A DNA stretch of 25,684 nt from an uncultured Gemmatimonadota bacterium (GTDB lineage: Bacteria; Gemmatimonadota; Gemmatimonadetes; Gemmatimonadales; Gemmatimonadaceae). Shown in pieces: positions 15,285-23,301 of this stretch. The stretch's first letter is position 1; the number at the start of each line of letters is the position of its first letter. The notes beneath the pieces were generated by a model that did not search any database, was not told where the DNA came from, and saw only the letters and a list, made by a program, of their open reading frames with translations. The stretch covers positions 1 to 25,684 of the forward strand of contig CAMLDY010000033.1 in the NCBI GenBank assembly GCA_946478895.1, given 5' to 3'. Both the position numbers and the translations under genes were made by a program.

Positions 15285-18062
15285 ATGACTACGACACACG
15301 AGCTTAGCGCGTTGCCGGCTCAATACGATCCACGCGAGACCGAGCGCGCGATCTACGAGCGATGGATCCAGGCCGGAATTTTTTCCGCCGACGAGAAGCG
15401 CAGCCGTCGTAACGGCGGAGACCGGGATCCGTTCGTCGTCATCATGCCGCCGCCCAACGTGACGGCGGTTCTGCACATGGGCCACGGTCTCAACAACACC
15501 GTGCAGGACGTGATCGTGCGCTGGCGCCGGATGGCCGGCGACGAAGCCCTCTGGGTGCCCGGCACCGACCACGCCGGCATTGCCACCCAGAACATCATCG
15601 AGCGCCAGCTCGCCGCCGAGGGAAAGACCAAAGCAGATCTCGGTCGCGAAGCTTTTATCGAGCGCACCGTCGCCTTCGTCACCGAGACTGGAGGCGAGAT
15701 CCTGCGCCAGCTCCGCGCGATCGGCGCTTCGGCGGACTGGAATAGAACCGCGTACACCTTCTCGCCCGAGCTGTCGCGCGGGGTTCGCGAAGCATTCGTG
15801 CAGCTCTATGAGCGTGGCCTGATCTATCGCGGGCACCGCGTGATTCACTGGTGTCCGCGGTGTATGACGTCGTTGAGCGACGAAGAGGCGGAGCACAGCG
15901 AAGAGACGGGCAATCTCTATCACATCGCGTATCCCGTGGTCGGCGGAAAAGAGGGCGCGACCGTCACGGTGGCGACGACGCGCCCGGAGACGATGCTCGG
16001 CGACGTTGCGGTGGCGGTTCATCCCGACGACGACCGCCATAAGGGTCTCGTCGGCAAGTCCGTGCTGCTCCCGATTGCCAATGTCGAGATTCCGGTCATC
16101 GCCGACGAATACGTCGACCCACAGTTCGGTACCGGCGTCGTCAAGATTACGCCAGCGCACGACCCCAACGACTTCGAGGTCGGCAAGCGGCACAAGCTGC
16201 CGATGCCGGTGATCATGGCGGCCGATGGCACAATGGCGAACGGCGCCGATGCCGGCTCCCGCGTTCCATCCGACCTGATCGGCATCGATCGATTCGAGGC
16301 CCGCGAGAGGATCGTTCGCGCGCTCGAAAAAACGAAGCAGCTCACCGCCGTCAAGCCCCACCAGCACGCGGTGCGCCACTGCTACCGCTGCGACACCGTC
16401 GTCGAGCCGCGGCTGTCGGACCAGTGGTTCGTGAAGATGGAGCCGCTGGCGAAACCTGCCCTCAAAGCAGTGCGCGACGGCACCATTCGCATCCTGCCCG
16501 AGCGTTGGGAAGCAGTCTACGTCAACTGGCTGGAGAACATCCGCGACTGGAACATCTCGCGGCAGCTGTGGTGGGGCCATCGCGTTCCCGTCTGGTACTG
16601 CGATGCATGCAGCTGCGAGATCGTGAGTCGAACCGAGGTCTCTGCCTGCGAAAAGTGCGGCGGCCAGGTTCGTCAGGACGACGACGTTCTCGACACCTGG
16701 TTCTCGTCATGGCTGTTTCCGATCTCGACGCTCGGCTGGCCGGACAAGGATTCCGCGGCGCTCGCGGCGTTCTACCCGACCGACGATCTGATCACCGCGC
16801 CGGAGATCCTTTTCTTCTGGGTCGCGCGCATGATCATGGCGGGGTACGCGTTCATGGATGCCCCGCCCTTCCACACGGTCTACCTGACGGGGACCGTGCG
16901 CGACATGAAGCACGTGAAAATGTCCAAGTCGCTCGGCAACGGCATCGACCCGCTCGACGTCGTTTCCAGTTATGGCGCCGACGCCCTGCGGTACACGGTG
17001 GTGGCAGGCATGGGAATGGGCGCGGACCTGATGCTCGACCCCAACGACCTCGAGCGATCGTTCGCACCGGGTCGCAACTTCGCGACCAAGCTCTGGAACA
17101 TGGGCCGCTTTCTGCTCTCCAACGTCGGCACCTCGCCGGTCCGGAGCGTCGACGAGCTGAGCGACGATGAGCTCACGCTCGCTGACCGCTGGATCCTCGG
17201 CCGCCTCAACGCCACGATCTTCGAGGCAGACGCCGCGCTCGGACCCGCGCGCCCCGAGAAGGGGAAATGGCGTCCGGAAGAGCGTTACTCGGGACTTCGC
17301 CTCAGCGAGTTCGCCGAGGCAGCGCGCCGGTTCGTCTGGGATGACGTCGCCGACTGGTACCTCGAGACCACCAAGGGTCGCATCAGCGGCGGCGGTGATG
17401 ACAGCGAAGTCGCCCGGTCGGTGCTCACCCATGTGTTCGACTACGCGCTGCGCCTGCTCCATCCGGTGATGCCGTTCATCACCGAGACACTCTGGCAGCG
17501 ACTGCCGGTGCCGGTTGCCGTCGATCGCTGCGAGTTCCTCGCGATCGCGCCGTGGCCGCTGCCACACCCCCGCTCGCGCGCCGAGGAAACGGCGATCGCG
17601 CGCTTCGATCTGGTTCGTGAAGCGGTCAGCGCCGTGCGACGCATTCGCTCCGACTACTCAGTCGCTCCTGGCAAGGTGATGGACGTCGCGATTCAGTCGC
17701 GAGCCAATGGCGATCTGTTCACGGAGCATGCTGGACTGATCGGCAGACTTTCACGCGCAACGGTCAATGTCGGCTCGACCACGGCCGCGGCGGGGGCTGC
17801 GCACGCGGTGCTCAGCGACGGCAGCGAGATCATCGTGCCGCTCGGTGGATTGGTCGACCTGTCGAAGGAATGCGCGAAGCTCCGCGGCGAGCTGACGCAG
17901 CTCGACTCCCAGCTCGACTCGTTGTCGAAGCGACTTCAGAACGAGAGTTTCATCAGCCGCGCTCCGGCCAACGTAGTCGAGTCCGAGCGAAAGAAGCATG
18001 ACGATTGGACGACCCGGCGCGCACAGCTCGCGGAAAAGGTGAAAGCGCTTTGCGGCGGCTGA
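15285..18062 (+). CDS. valS: Valyl-tRNA synthetase
   Basis: This class I synthetase charges tRNA-Val. At 925 aa it is in the normal range. The HIGH-equivalent HMGH is at residues 64-67 in PPPNVTAVLHMGHG. The editing CP1 domain includes ATTRPETMLGDVAVAVHPDD and GTGVVKITPAHDPNDFEVG, as expected for ValRS hydrolysing Thr-tRNA-Val. The segment NWNISRQLWWGHRVPVWYC precedes a small Cys-rich region (CDACSCEI, ACEKCGG), a likely zinc site. KMSKS is at about 545-549. The last 70 residues form the C-terminal coiled coil (LSKECAKLRGELTQLDSQL). It is the first gene of a tight seven-gene block. A hairpin (15228-15255) precedes it. It overlaps the next gene by 13 bases. Confidence 0.97.
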   Translation: MTTTHELSALPAQYDPRETERAIYERWIQAGIFSADEKRSRRNGGDRDPFVVIMPPPNVTAVLHMGHGLNNTVQDVIVRWRRMAGDEALWVPGTDHAGIATQNIIERQLAAEGKTKADLGREAFIERTVAFVTETGGEILRQLRAIGASADWNRTAYTFSPELSRGVREAFVQLYERGLIYRGHRVIHWCPRCMTSLSDEEAEHSEETGNLYHIAYPVVGGKEGATVTVATTRPETMLGDVAVAVHPDDDRHKGLVGKSVLLPIANVEIPVIADEYVDPQFGTGVVKITPAHDPNDFEVGKRHKLPMPVIMAADGTMANGADAGSRVPSDLIGIDRFEARERIVRALEKTKQLTAVKPHQHAVRHCYRCDTVVEPRLSDQWFVKMEPLAKPALKAVRDGTIRILPERWEAVYVNWLENIRDWNISRQLWWGHRVPVWYCDACSCEIVSRTEVSACEKCGGQVRQDDDVLDTWFSSWLFPISTLGWPDKDSAALAAFYPTDDLITAPEILFFWVARMIMAGYAFMDAPPFHTVYLTGTVRDMKHVKMSKSLGNGIDPLDVVSSYGADALRYTVVAGMGMGADLMLDPNDLERSFAPGRNFATKLWNMGRFLLSNVGTSPVRSVDELSDDELTLADRWILGRLNATIFEADAALGPARPEKGKWRPEERYSGLRLSEFAEAARRFVWDDVADWYLETTKGRISGGGDDSEVARSVLTHVFDYALRLLHPVMPFITETLWQRLPVPVAVDRCEFLAIAPWPLPHPRSRAEETAIARFDLVREAVSAVRRIRSDYSVAPGKVMDVAIQSRANGDLFTEHAGLIGRLSRATVNVGSTTAAAGAAHAVLSDGSEIIVPLGGLVDLSKECAKLRGELTQLDSQLDSLSKRLQNESFISRAPANVVESERKKHDDWTTRRAQLAEKVKALCGG

Positions 18063-19237
18063 TCGCCGTCGCGCTGCTCGGTCTCGGGTGCGCATCGCCG
18101 GGCATGCCGCCCGGCGGTCCGCCCGACGCCGCCGCGCCGGAGATCGTCAGCATTACGCCCGATTCCGGGAAGGTTGGCGTCAAACCGAAGGAAGTCCTTT
18201 TCCGCTTCGATGAGGTCGTGAGCGAGCGGCCGCCCGGCACAACTACCCTCGGCGATCTCTTTCTCATCTCACCGCGTGACGGCGTCCCGCAGGCATCGTG
18301 GCACCGGGAGGTCATCGGCGTTCGTCCGGCGCACGGCTGGCGGAACAACACGCCCTACACCGTCATCATGATGAGGGGACTTGCCGATCTGCGCGGCAAC
18401 GTTCGCAACACCGGCGCGTCGACTTTTTTCTCGACGGGGAGCACTATCCCCCAGACCCGAATCACCGGCAGCGTGTTCGACTGGGTTGCAGGAGCGCCAG
18501 CCAAGGGCGCGATCGTCGAATCCTTCGTGCCGCCCGACACCCTGCACCCCTACGTCGCGCTGGTCGACAGCAATGGGCTCTTTGCGATCGAGCACGTGCC
18601 GCCGGCGCGATACGTTCTGCGTGCATACATCGATCGCAACAAGAATCTGAGCGTCGATCCAAGCGAGGCGTGGGACAGTGTCGGCATCACCCTCACCGAC
18701 AGCGTCAAATCGACTCTCCTCATCTTCGTCCACGATACCGTGCCACCTCGGCTGCGCGAGCTGCGCTACATTGACTCCGTTACGATTCAGGCTGCATTCG
18801 ACAGGCCGATCGATCCGGCGCAGACACTGGGTGTCGCCAATTTCGCGGTGACAGGTCCGGACTCTTCAGCCGTCCCGATCGCCAGTGTGACTCCGCCCGT
18901 CGCCGACACCACAGGGACGCGACCCAGCGCCCCTGCGCCCGCCCCCGCGCGGGCGCAGGGCGCCGCGAGGGCCGCAGCGGCGCGGCAGGATACCACCGCT
19001 GCCGTACCCAAACCGGTGATGCCAAAGCCGTCGCCGCTCTCAGAGGCTGTCATCAAGCTTCAGCGCGCGCTGACACCAAAGGCCGCCTATCGGGTCCGCG
19101 CCATCGGGATCCGAGGACTGCTTGGCAAAGTTGGTGACAGCGAGCGGACGCTGACGGTCCCCGCACCAGCTCCTCCGACCACGCCGGGCGCTTCGCCAAA
19201 GGGCGCTGCGTCTTCCACTCCTTCCGCGCTACGATGA
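18050..19237 (+). CDS. SbsA-type Ig-like domain lipoprotein
   Basis: This 395-aa probable lipoprotein has the leader MRRLIAVALLGLGC with Cys14 (the -3 residue Gly is not ideal) and then PGGPPDAAAPEIVSITP. The GGP-D-APEIV start is the hallmark of a Bacteroidetes/Gemmatimonadota family with one SbsA-type Ig-like domain (about 28-130). A second beta-rich region, like a carboxypeptidase regulatory domain (RITGSVFDWVAGAPAKGAIVES, about 140-240), follows. An Ala/Pro-rich linker (about 290-330) leads to a C-terminal strand segment. I chose the TTG at 18050, preceded by GGAAAAGG (18032-18039); it overlaps valS by 13 bases. The other possible start, 18005, lacks a good leader. The product is likely exported to the periplasm or outer membrane surface. 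Its function is unknown. Confidence 0.82.
   Translation: MRRLIAVALLGLGCASPGMPPGGPPDAAAPEIVSITPDSGKVGVKPKEVLFRFDEVVSERPPGTTTLGDLFLISPRDGVPQASWHREVIGVRPAHGWRNNTPYTVIMMRGLADLRGNVRNTGASTFFSTGSTIPQTRITGSVFDWVAGAPAKGAIVESFVPPDTLHPYVALVDSNGLFAIEHVPPARYVLRAYIDRNKNLSVDPSEAWDSVGITLTDSVKSTLLIFVHDTVPPRLRELRYIDSVTIQAAFDRPIDPAQTLGVANFAVTGPDSSAVPIASVTPPVADTTGTRPSAPAPAPARAQGAARAAAARQDTTAAVPKPVMPKPSPLSEAVIKLQRALTPKAAYRVRAIGIRGLLGKVGDSERTLTVPAPAPPTTPGASPKGAASSTPSALR
18931..18960. repeat. Perfect inverted repeat within Ala/Pro linker
   Basis: CCCTGCGCCCG (18931-18941) and CGGGCGCAGGG (18950-18960) are perfect complements separated by eight bases. They lie inside the Ala/Pro/Arg-rich linker of the Ig-like lipoprotein gene. 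The repeat is very GC-rich and would make a stable mRNA hairpin, but it could simply reflect alternating Ala/Pro and Arg/Ala codons. Confidence 0.7.
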
Positions 19238-20586
19238 CGGATTTCCGGCGCCACCTGCCGAGCGTGAGCGCATTGCTGGAGACGGCGGGCGTCAAGTCGC
19301 TCCTGGCGCGGCATCCGCGCGCGGTGGTCGTCGAAGCTGTACGGAGCACCGTCGATTCCGCGCGCAGCGCCGGCGCTGCAAGACACAGCGAGGATGAATG
19401 GCTAGCGGACATTACCCGGGCGTTGCTCGATGCGACCCGGCCATCGCTCCGCCGCGTTATCAATGCGACCGGCGTCATCCTTCACACCAACCTGGGGCGC
19501 GCCCCGCTCGCTGACGTTGCCGTCCGCGCCATCGAGCAAGTCGCCGGCGGCTATAGCAATCTGGAGTACGACATCGAGACCGGCGCCCGCGGCTCCCGGT
19601 ACTCACATTGTGTCGGACTTCTGCGGCAGCTCACCGGTGCCGAGGATGCTCTCGTCGTCAACAATTGCGCTGCCGCGCTGGTGCTTTCACTCAATGCTCT
19701 CGCACAGCGGAAGGAAGCGCTCGTCTCAAGAGGCGAGCTGGTGGAGATCGGTGGAAGCTTCAGGATTCCCGACATCATGGCGCGGAGCGGAGTGAAGCTG
19801 GTCGAAGTCGGGACCACCAACCGAACGCACGACGATGACTATCGCCGCGCGATCACACCGAAGACGGGCGCGATCGTCAAAGTGCATCGCAGCAACTTCG
19901 CGATCGAAGGATTCACTTCAGAGGTCGGTGTCGAGCGCCTCGCTTTCATCGCCGCCGAGCACGGCCTGCCGGTAATCGACGATCTTGGCAGCGGCTTGAT
20001 GCTGTCGCTCGAGCGATATGGACTTTCGGGGGAGCCCACCGCCGCGGCGTCGATCGTCTCCGGCGCGACCATCACTACGATGAGCGGCGACAAGCTGCTC
20101 GGCGGACCGCAGGCGGGAATCATTCTCGGCAAGTCCGCCGCGGTAGCGAAGCTCCGCAAAAATCCTCTTGCCCGCGCGATGCGAGTCGACAAGCTGACGT
20201 TATCCGCGCTCGAGGCGACCCTGCGACTGTATCTGGAACCAGACCGCGCGCTGCGCGAGATACCGGTGCTGGCCATGCTCACCGAGGCGGTCTCGCAGAT
20301 TGAATCACGTGCCGACGCAGTCGTGAAAATTCTCGAGGCGAGCGGCGTCCGGGCGGAAGTCGTCGCGAGCGAAGCCAGTGTTGGCGGCGGGGCATTTCCA
20401 ACAGCGGCGATTCCTTCGGCTGCGATCGCCCTCGCCAACGCCCCGCGCCGAGAGGAAGCGCTGCGCCGCGGCGACCCGGCGGTGATCGGACGCATCGCCA
20501 ACGGGCAGCTGCTGCTCGACCTTCGGAGCGTCCTCCCTCGCGAGGACGGAGAGCTCGCGCAGGCAATCATCAGGGCGACCACGTGA
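19234..20586 (+). CDS. selA: L-seryl-tRNA(Sec) selenium transferase
   Basis: SelA is a PLP enzyme that converts Ser-tRNA(Sec) to Sec-tRNA(Sec) using selenophosphate. This 450-aa product has the usual length. Recognisable motifs are RRVINATGVILHTNLGRAPL (73-92), the nearly invariant YSNLEYDIETGARGSR (107-122), the lysine region MSGDKLLGGPQAG with PLP lysine 287, and VDKLTLSALEATLRLY. The ATG overlaps the upstream TGA (ATGA). The last codon overlaps the GTG start of gmhB (GTGA). It is embedded in a block of unrelated genes. No selB, selD or tRNA-Sec (anticodon UCA) is present in the window; the tRNA at the right end is tRNA-Ser(UGA). Confidence 0.95.
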   Translation: MTDFRRHLPSVSALLETAGVKSLLARHPRAVVVEAVRSTVDSARSAGAARHSEDEWLADITRALLDATRPSLRRVINATGVILHTNLGRAPLADVAVRAIEQVAGGYSNLEYDIETGARGSRYSHCVGLLRQLTGAEDALVVNNCAAALVLSLNALAQRKEALVSRGELVEIGGSFRIPDIMARSGVKLVEVGTTNRTHDDDYRRAITPKTGAIVKVHRSNFAIEGFTSEVGVERLAFIAAEHGLPVIDDLGSGLMLSLERYGLSGEPTAAASIVSGATITTMSGDKLLGGPQAGIILGKSAAVAKLRKNPLARAMRVDKLTLSALEATLRLYLEPDRALREIPVLAMLTEAVSQIESRADAVVKILEASGVRAEVVASEASVGGGAFPTAAIPSAAIALANAPRREEALRRGDPAVIGRIANGQLLLDLRSVLPREDGELAQAIIRATT

Positions 20587-21137
20587 CGCCTCCGCCCGAC
20601 GCGGTCTTCCTCGACCGCGACGGCACGGTGATGGAGGACGCGCATTACATCAAGTCCCCGTCCCAGGTCAGGCTGCTTCCAGGCGCGGCTGCAGCGGTGA
20701 AAAGGCTCAACGACTCCGGCGTGAAAGTCATCGTCGTGACCAACCAGTCGGGCATTGCGCGGGGGGTGTTCAGCGTCGAGGACTACGAGAAAGTTCGTCA
20801 GCAGTTCGAGTCCCTCCTCGCGCAAGAAGGCGCTCGCATCGACGCCAGTTATTTCTGCCCGCACCATCCGGAGGTGACAGGCGCGTGCGACTGCCGCAAG
20901 CCGGGCACGAAGATGTTCGAGGACGCCATTCGCGATTGGAAGATCGATCCATCGAGGGCCGGCTACATCGGCGATCGCTGGCGCGATGTCGCCGCGTCGA
21001 GAAACCTTGGAGGCCGTGGCATCCTCGTACCGTCCCCGGTCACCACGGCCGAGGACCGTCGCCTTGTCGGTGAAGCAGGAATCGAGACCGCACCTTCGCT
21101 CCGCGACGCCGTTGAAGCGCTCCTGCGGGCTTACTGA
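20583..21137 (+). CDS. gmhB: D-glycero-beta-D-manno-heptose 1,7-bisphosphate 7-phosphatase
   Basis: This 184-aa HAD-superfamily IIIA phosphatase is likely GmhB, which removes the 7-phosphate of heptose bisphosphate in ADP-heptose synthesis for LPS. Visible are the nucleophile motif DRDGT (Asp11, Asp13), VVTNQSGIARG (50-61, motif 2), the zinc site CPHHPEVTGACDC (Cys92, His94, Cys102, Cys104) typical of GmhB and HisB-N, CRKPG (Lys106, motif 3), and YIGDRWRDV (Asp131, motif 4). The start GTG overlaps selA's TGA. No hldE or gmhA is nearby. The histidinol-phosphatase relative HisB-N is a possible but less likely alternative, because no his genes are near. Confidence 0.9.
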   Translation: MTPPPDAVFLDRDGTVMEDAHYIKSPSQVRLLPGAAAAVKRLNDSGVKVIVVTNQSGIARGVFSVEDYEKVRQQFESLLAQEGARIDASYFCPHHPEVTGACDCRKPGTKMFEDAIRDWKIDPSRAGYIGDRWRDVAASRNLGGRGILVPSPVTTAEDRRLVGEAGIETAPSLRDAVEALLRAY

Positions 21138-21164
21138 GGGCGGCGCCTCGCCGTAAAATCGGGG

Positions 21165-21764
21165 ATGACATCACGACTCGCCGTGCTCGCCTCGGGACGC
21201 GGCTCCAATCTCCAGGCGATCATCGAGCATTTCGACAATCTCGCTCGCGAGCGAATCGCCAAGGTTGTGTTGGTGGCGTCCAATCGCGCCGATTCGCCGG
21301 CGCTGGTTCGAGCCGCCACGGCGTCGATCGACATAGCAAGCTTCGACGCGGCCGACGATGGCTCGGCGTTGCTGGACCTGCTGCGCAAATTCCGCGTCGA
21401 CCTGGTGGTGCTGGCCGGCTACCTGAAGCGGATTCCGCCAGCGGTGGTCCGCGAGTACTCGGGTCGCATCATCAACATCCATCCCGCGCTCTTGCCGGCT
21501 TTTGGCGGCGAAGGCATGTATGGTGCGCGGGTCCACGAAGCGGTGATCGCGTCGGGCGCCGAAGAATCGGGAGTCACCGTTCACCTCGTCGACGACGACT
21601 ACGACCGCGGCCCGATAGTCGCCCAGTGGCGGGTTCCGGTGGAGAGATCCGACACCGCCGAGTCGCTCGCGGCTCGCGTGCTCGCCGTCGAGCACATTGT
21701 TTACCCACGGGTCATCGAGATGGTGGCCATCCTACAACAACTCGAAGCGAAAACGACTGCTTGA
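21165..21764 (+). CDS. purN: Phosphoribosylglycinamide formyltransferase
   Basis: PurN transfers a formyl group from 10-formyl-THF to GAR in step three of purine synthesis. This 199-aa protein has the N-terminal LAVLASGRGSNLQAII (phosphoribosyl-binding loop), the catalytic IINIHPALLPAFGG with Asn104 and His106, and HLVDDDYDRGPIVAQ with Asp147. These equal Asn106, His108 and Asp144 of the E. coli enzyme. The ATG is preceded by a run of G residues (GGGG directly before it), a weak ribosome binding site. It lies 27 bases after gmhB and one base before purH. Confidence 0.96.
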   Translation: MTSRLAVLASGRGSNLQAIIEHFDNLARERIAKVVLVASNRADSPALVRAATASIDIASFDAADDGSALLDLLRKFRVDLVVLAGYLKRIPPAVVREYSGRIINIHPALLPAFGGEGMYGARVHEAVIASGAEESGVTVHLVDDDYDRGPIVAQWRVPVERSDTAESLAARVLAVEHIVYPRVIEMVAILQQLEAKTTA

Positions 21765-21765
21765 T

Positions 21766-23301
21766 ATGCCAACTGCTTTACTTTCGGTTTCCGACAAGAC
21801 TGGACTCATCGACTTCGCCCAAGGTCTGACTGGCCTGGGCTGGGATCTGATCTCGACCGGTGGCACCGCAAAGGCGTTGCGGGCCGCGGGAATCAAGGTT
21901 CGGGACGTCAGCGATGTCACCGGCTTTCCCGAGATGCTGGACGGCCGCGTGAAGACGCTGCACCCAGCCGTGCACGGCGGTCTGCTCGCCATGCGCGACG
22001 TCCCCGAGCACGTGCAGGCGCTCGCCGAGCACCGCATTGCACCAATCGATCTCGTCGCCGTGAATCTCTACCCGTTCGAGGAAACGGCGGCGCGCGCCGG
22101 CGCGACCCCGGAGGAGATCGTCGAACAGATCGATATCGGTGGACCCTCGATGCTCCGCTCGGCGGCCAAGAACTACGAGGCGGTGACGGTCGTGGTCGAT
22201 CCCTCCGACTATCCGCGGGTATTGGCGGCGCTCGACGCCCAGGACGACGACCTCGACCTGCGACGACTGCTGGCCGAGAAAGTATTCGCGCGCACTGCGG
22301 CCTACGATGCGGCAATCGCGCACTGGTTCGGATGCGAGCGCGCCGAGATTTTTCCGGAGCGGGTCAGCATTCCGCTCCAGAAGGAAACCGGACTTCGCTA
22401 CGGCGAGAATCCCGGTCAGCGCGCCGCTTTCTACGTCGAGCGGAGGGGCGACGGCATCGCGGCGCTCCAACAAAAGGGCGGCAAGGAGCTCTCGTTCAAC
22501 AACCTGCTCGATCTCGAGGGCGCGCTGCTCGCGACTGACCCATTCGGCGCCGAGACGTGCTGCGCGATCGTGAAGCACACGACGCCGTGCGGCCTCGCGA
22601 CGGGCGACAGTGCTCTCGATGCATACAGGAAGGCGTTGGCGTGCGATCCCGTTTCGGCGTTCGGGTCGGTCATCTCGATTACGGTGCCCGTCGATGACGA
22701 AACGGCTGAGGCGGTGTCAAGCCTGTTCGTCGAGTGCATCGTTGCGCCGGAGTTCACCGCCGGCGCGCTGGAGATTCTCGGTCGGAAGAAAAATCTGCGC
22801 GTTCTCGAGGGCCGCGCGCGCTGGCGCGACCATGCTCTGGATTACAAGCGCGTCCGCGGCGGCTTCCTGGCTCAGGAGCGCGCCGCGCGCGACGCTGAAA
22901 GCGAGGCAGAGTGGCGCGTTGTTACGAAGCGGCAGCCAACCGACGCGGAATGGGCGAATCTTCGCTTTGCGTGGCGCGCCGTCGGGAGCGTCAAGTCCAA
23001 CGCCATCGTGCTCTGTCGGGATGGTGCGACCATCGGCATCGGAGCCGGGCAGATGTCGCGGGTGGACGCGGCGTTCCTGTCCGTTCACAAGGCGCGACAG
23101 GTTGGGCACGACACCAAAGGCTCGGTGATGGGCTCAGACGCATTCTTTCCGTTCCGCGACGGAGTCGAGCAAGCCGCGGAAGCCGGCGTCACCGCGATCG
23201 TCCAGCCCGGGGGATCGGTGCGCGACGAAGAAGTCGTTCAGGCGGCAGACGAGCACGACATCGCAATGGTGTTCACCGGCAAGCGTCAGTTCCGACACTA
23301 G
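21766..23301 (+). CDS. purH: Bifunctional AICAR formyltransferase/IMP cyclohydrolase
   Basis: PurH performs the last two steps to IMP. It has 511 aa when started at the ATG at 21766, which begins [14 protein letters not shown]; the longer frame to 21697 overlaps purN. The N-terminal IMP cyclohydrolase (MGS-like) domain has [13 protein letters not shown] (30-42) and [19 protein letters not shown] (54-72). The C-terminal AICAR transformylase domain has [13 protein letters not shown] (211-223) and the Lys-His pair KHTTPCGLA (Lys270, His271). The spacing of one base to purN and zero bases to the DUF2723 gene implies a polycistronic mRNA. Confidence 0.97.
   Translation: MPTALLSVSDKTGLIDFAQGLTGLGWDLISTGGTAKALRAAGIKVRDVSDVTGFPEMLDGRVKTLHPAVHGGLLAMRDVPEHVQALAEHRIAPIDLVAVNLYPFEETAARAGATPEEIVEQIDIGGPSMLRSAAKNYEAVTVVVDPSDYPRVLAALDAQDDDLDLRRLLAEKVFARTAAYDAAIAHWFGCERAEIFPERVSIPLQKETGLRYGENPGQRAAFYVERRGDGIAALQQKGGKELSFNNLLDLEGALLATDPFGAETCCAIVKHTTPCGLATGDSALDAYRKALACDPVSAFGSVISITVPVDDETAEAVSSLFVECIVAPEFTAGALEILGRKKNLRVLEGRARWRDHALDYKRVRGGFLAQERAARDAESEAEWRVVTKRQPTDAEWANLRFAWRAVGSVKSNAIVLCRDGATIGIGAGQMSRVDAAFLSVHKARQVGHDTKGSVMGSDAFFPFRDGVEQAAEAGVTAIVQPGGSVRDEEVVQAADEHDIAMVFTGKRQFRH

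Noticed and set aside
15141..16580. Long minus-strand reading frame (479 codons) opposite valS
   Set aside because: It overlaps the unambiguous valS catalytic and editing domains. It is an antisense shadow caused by codon bias.
19839..20867. Minus-strand reading frame of 342 codons opposite selA/gmhB
   Set aside because: Both selA and gmhB motifs are intact on the plus strand, and the minus frame is Ser/Arg/Ala-rich low complexity.
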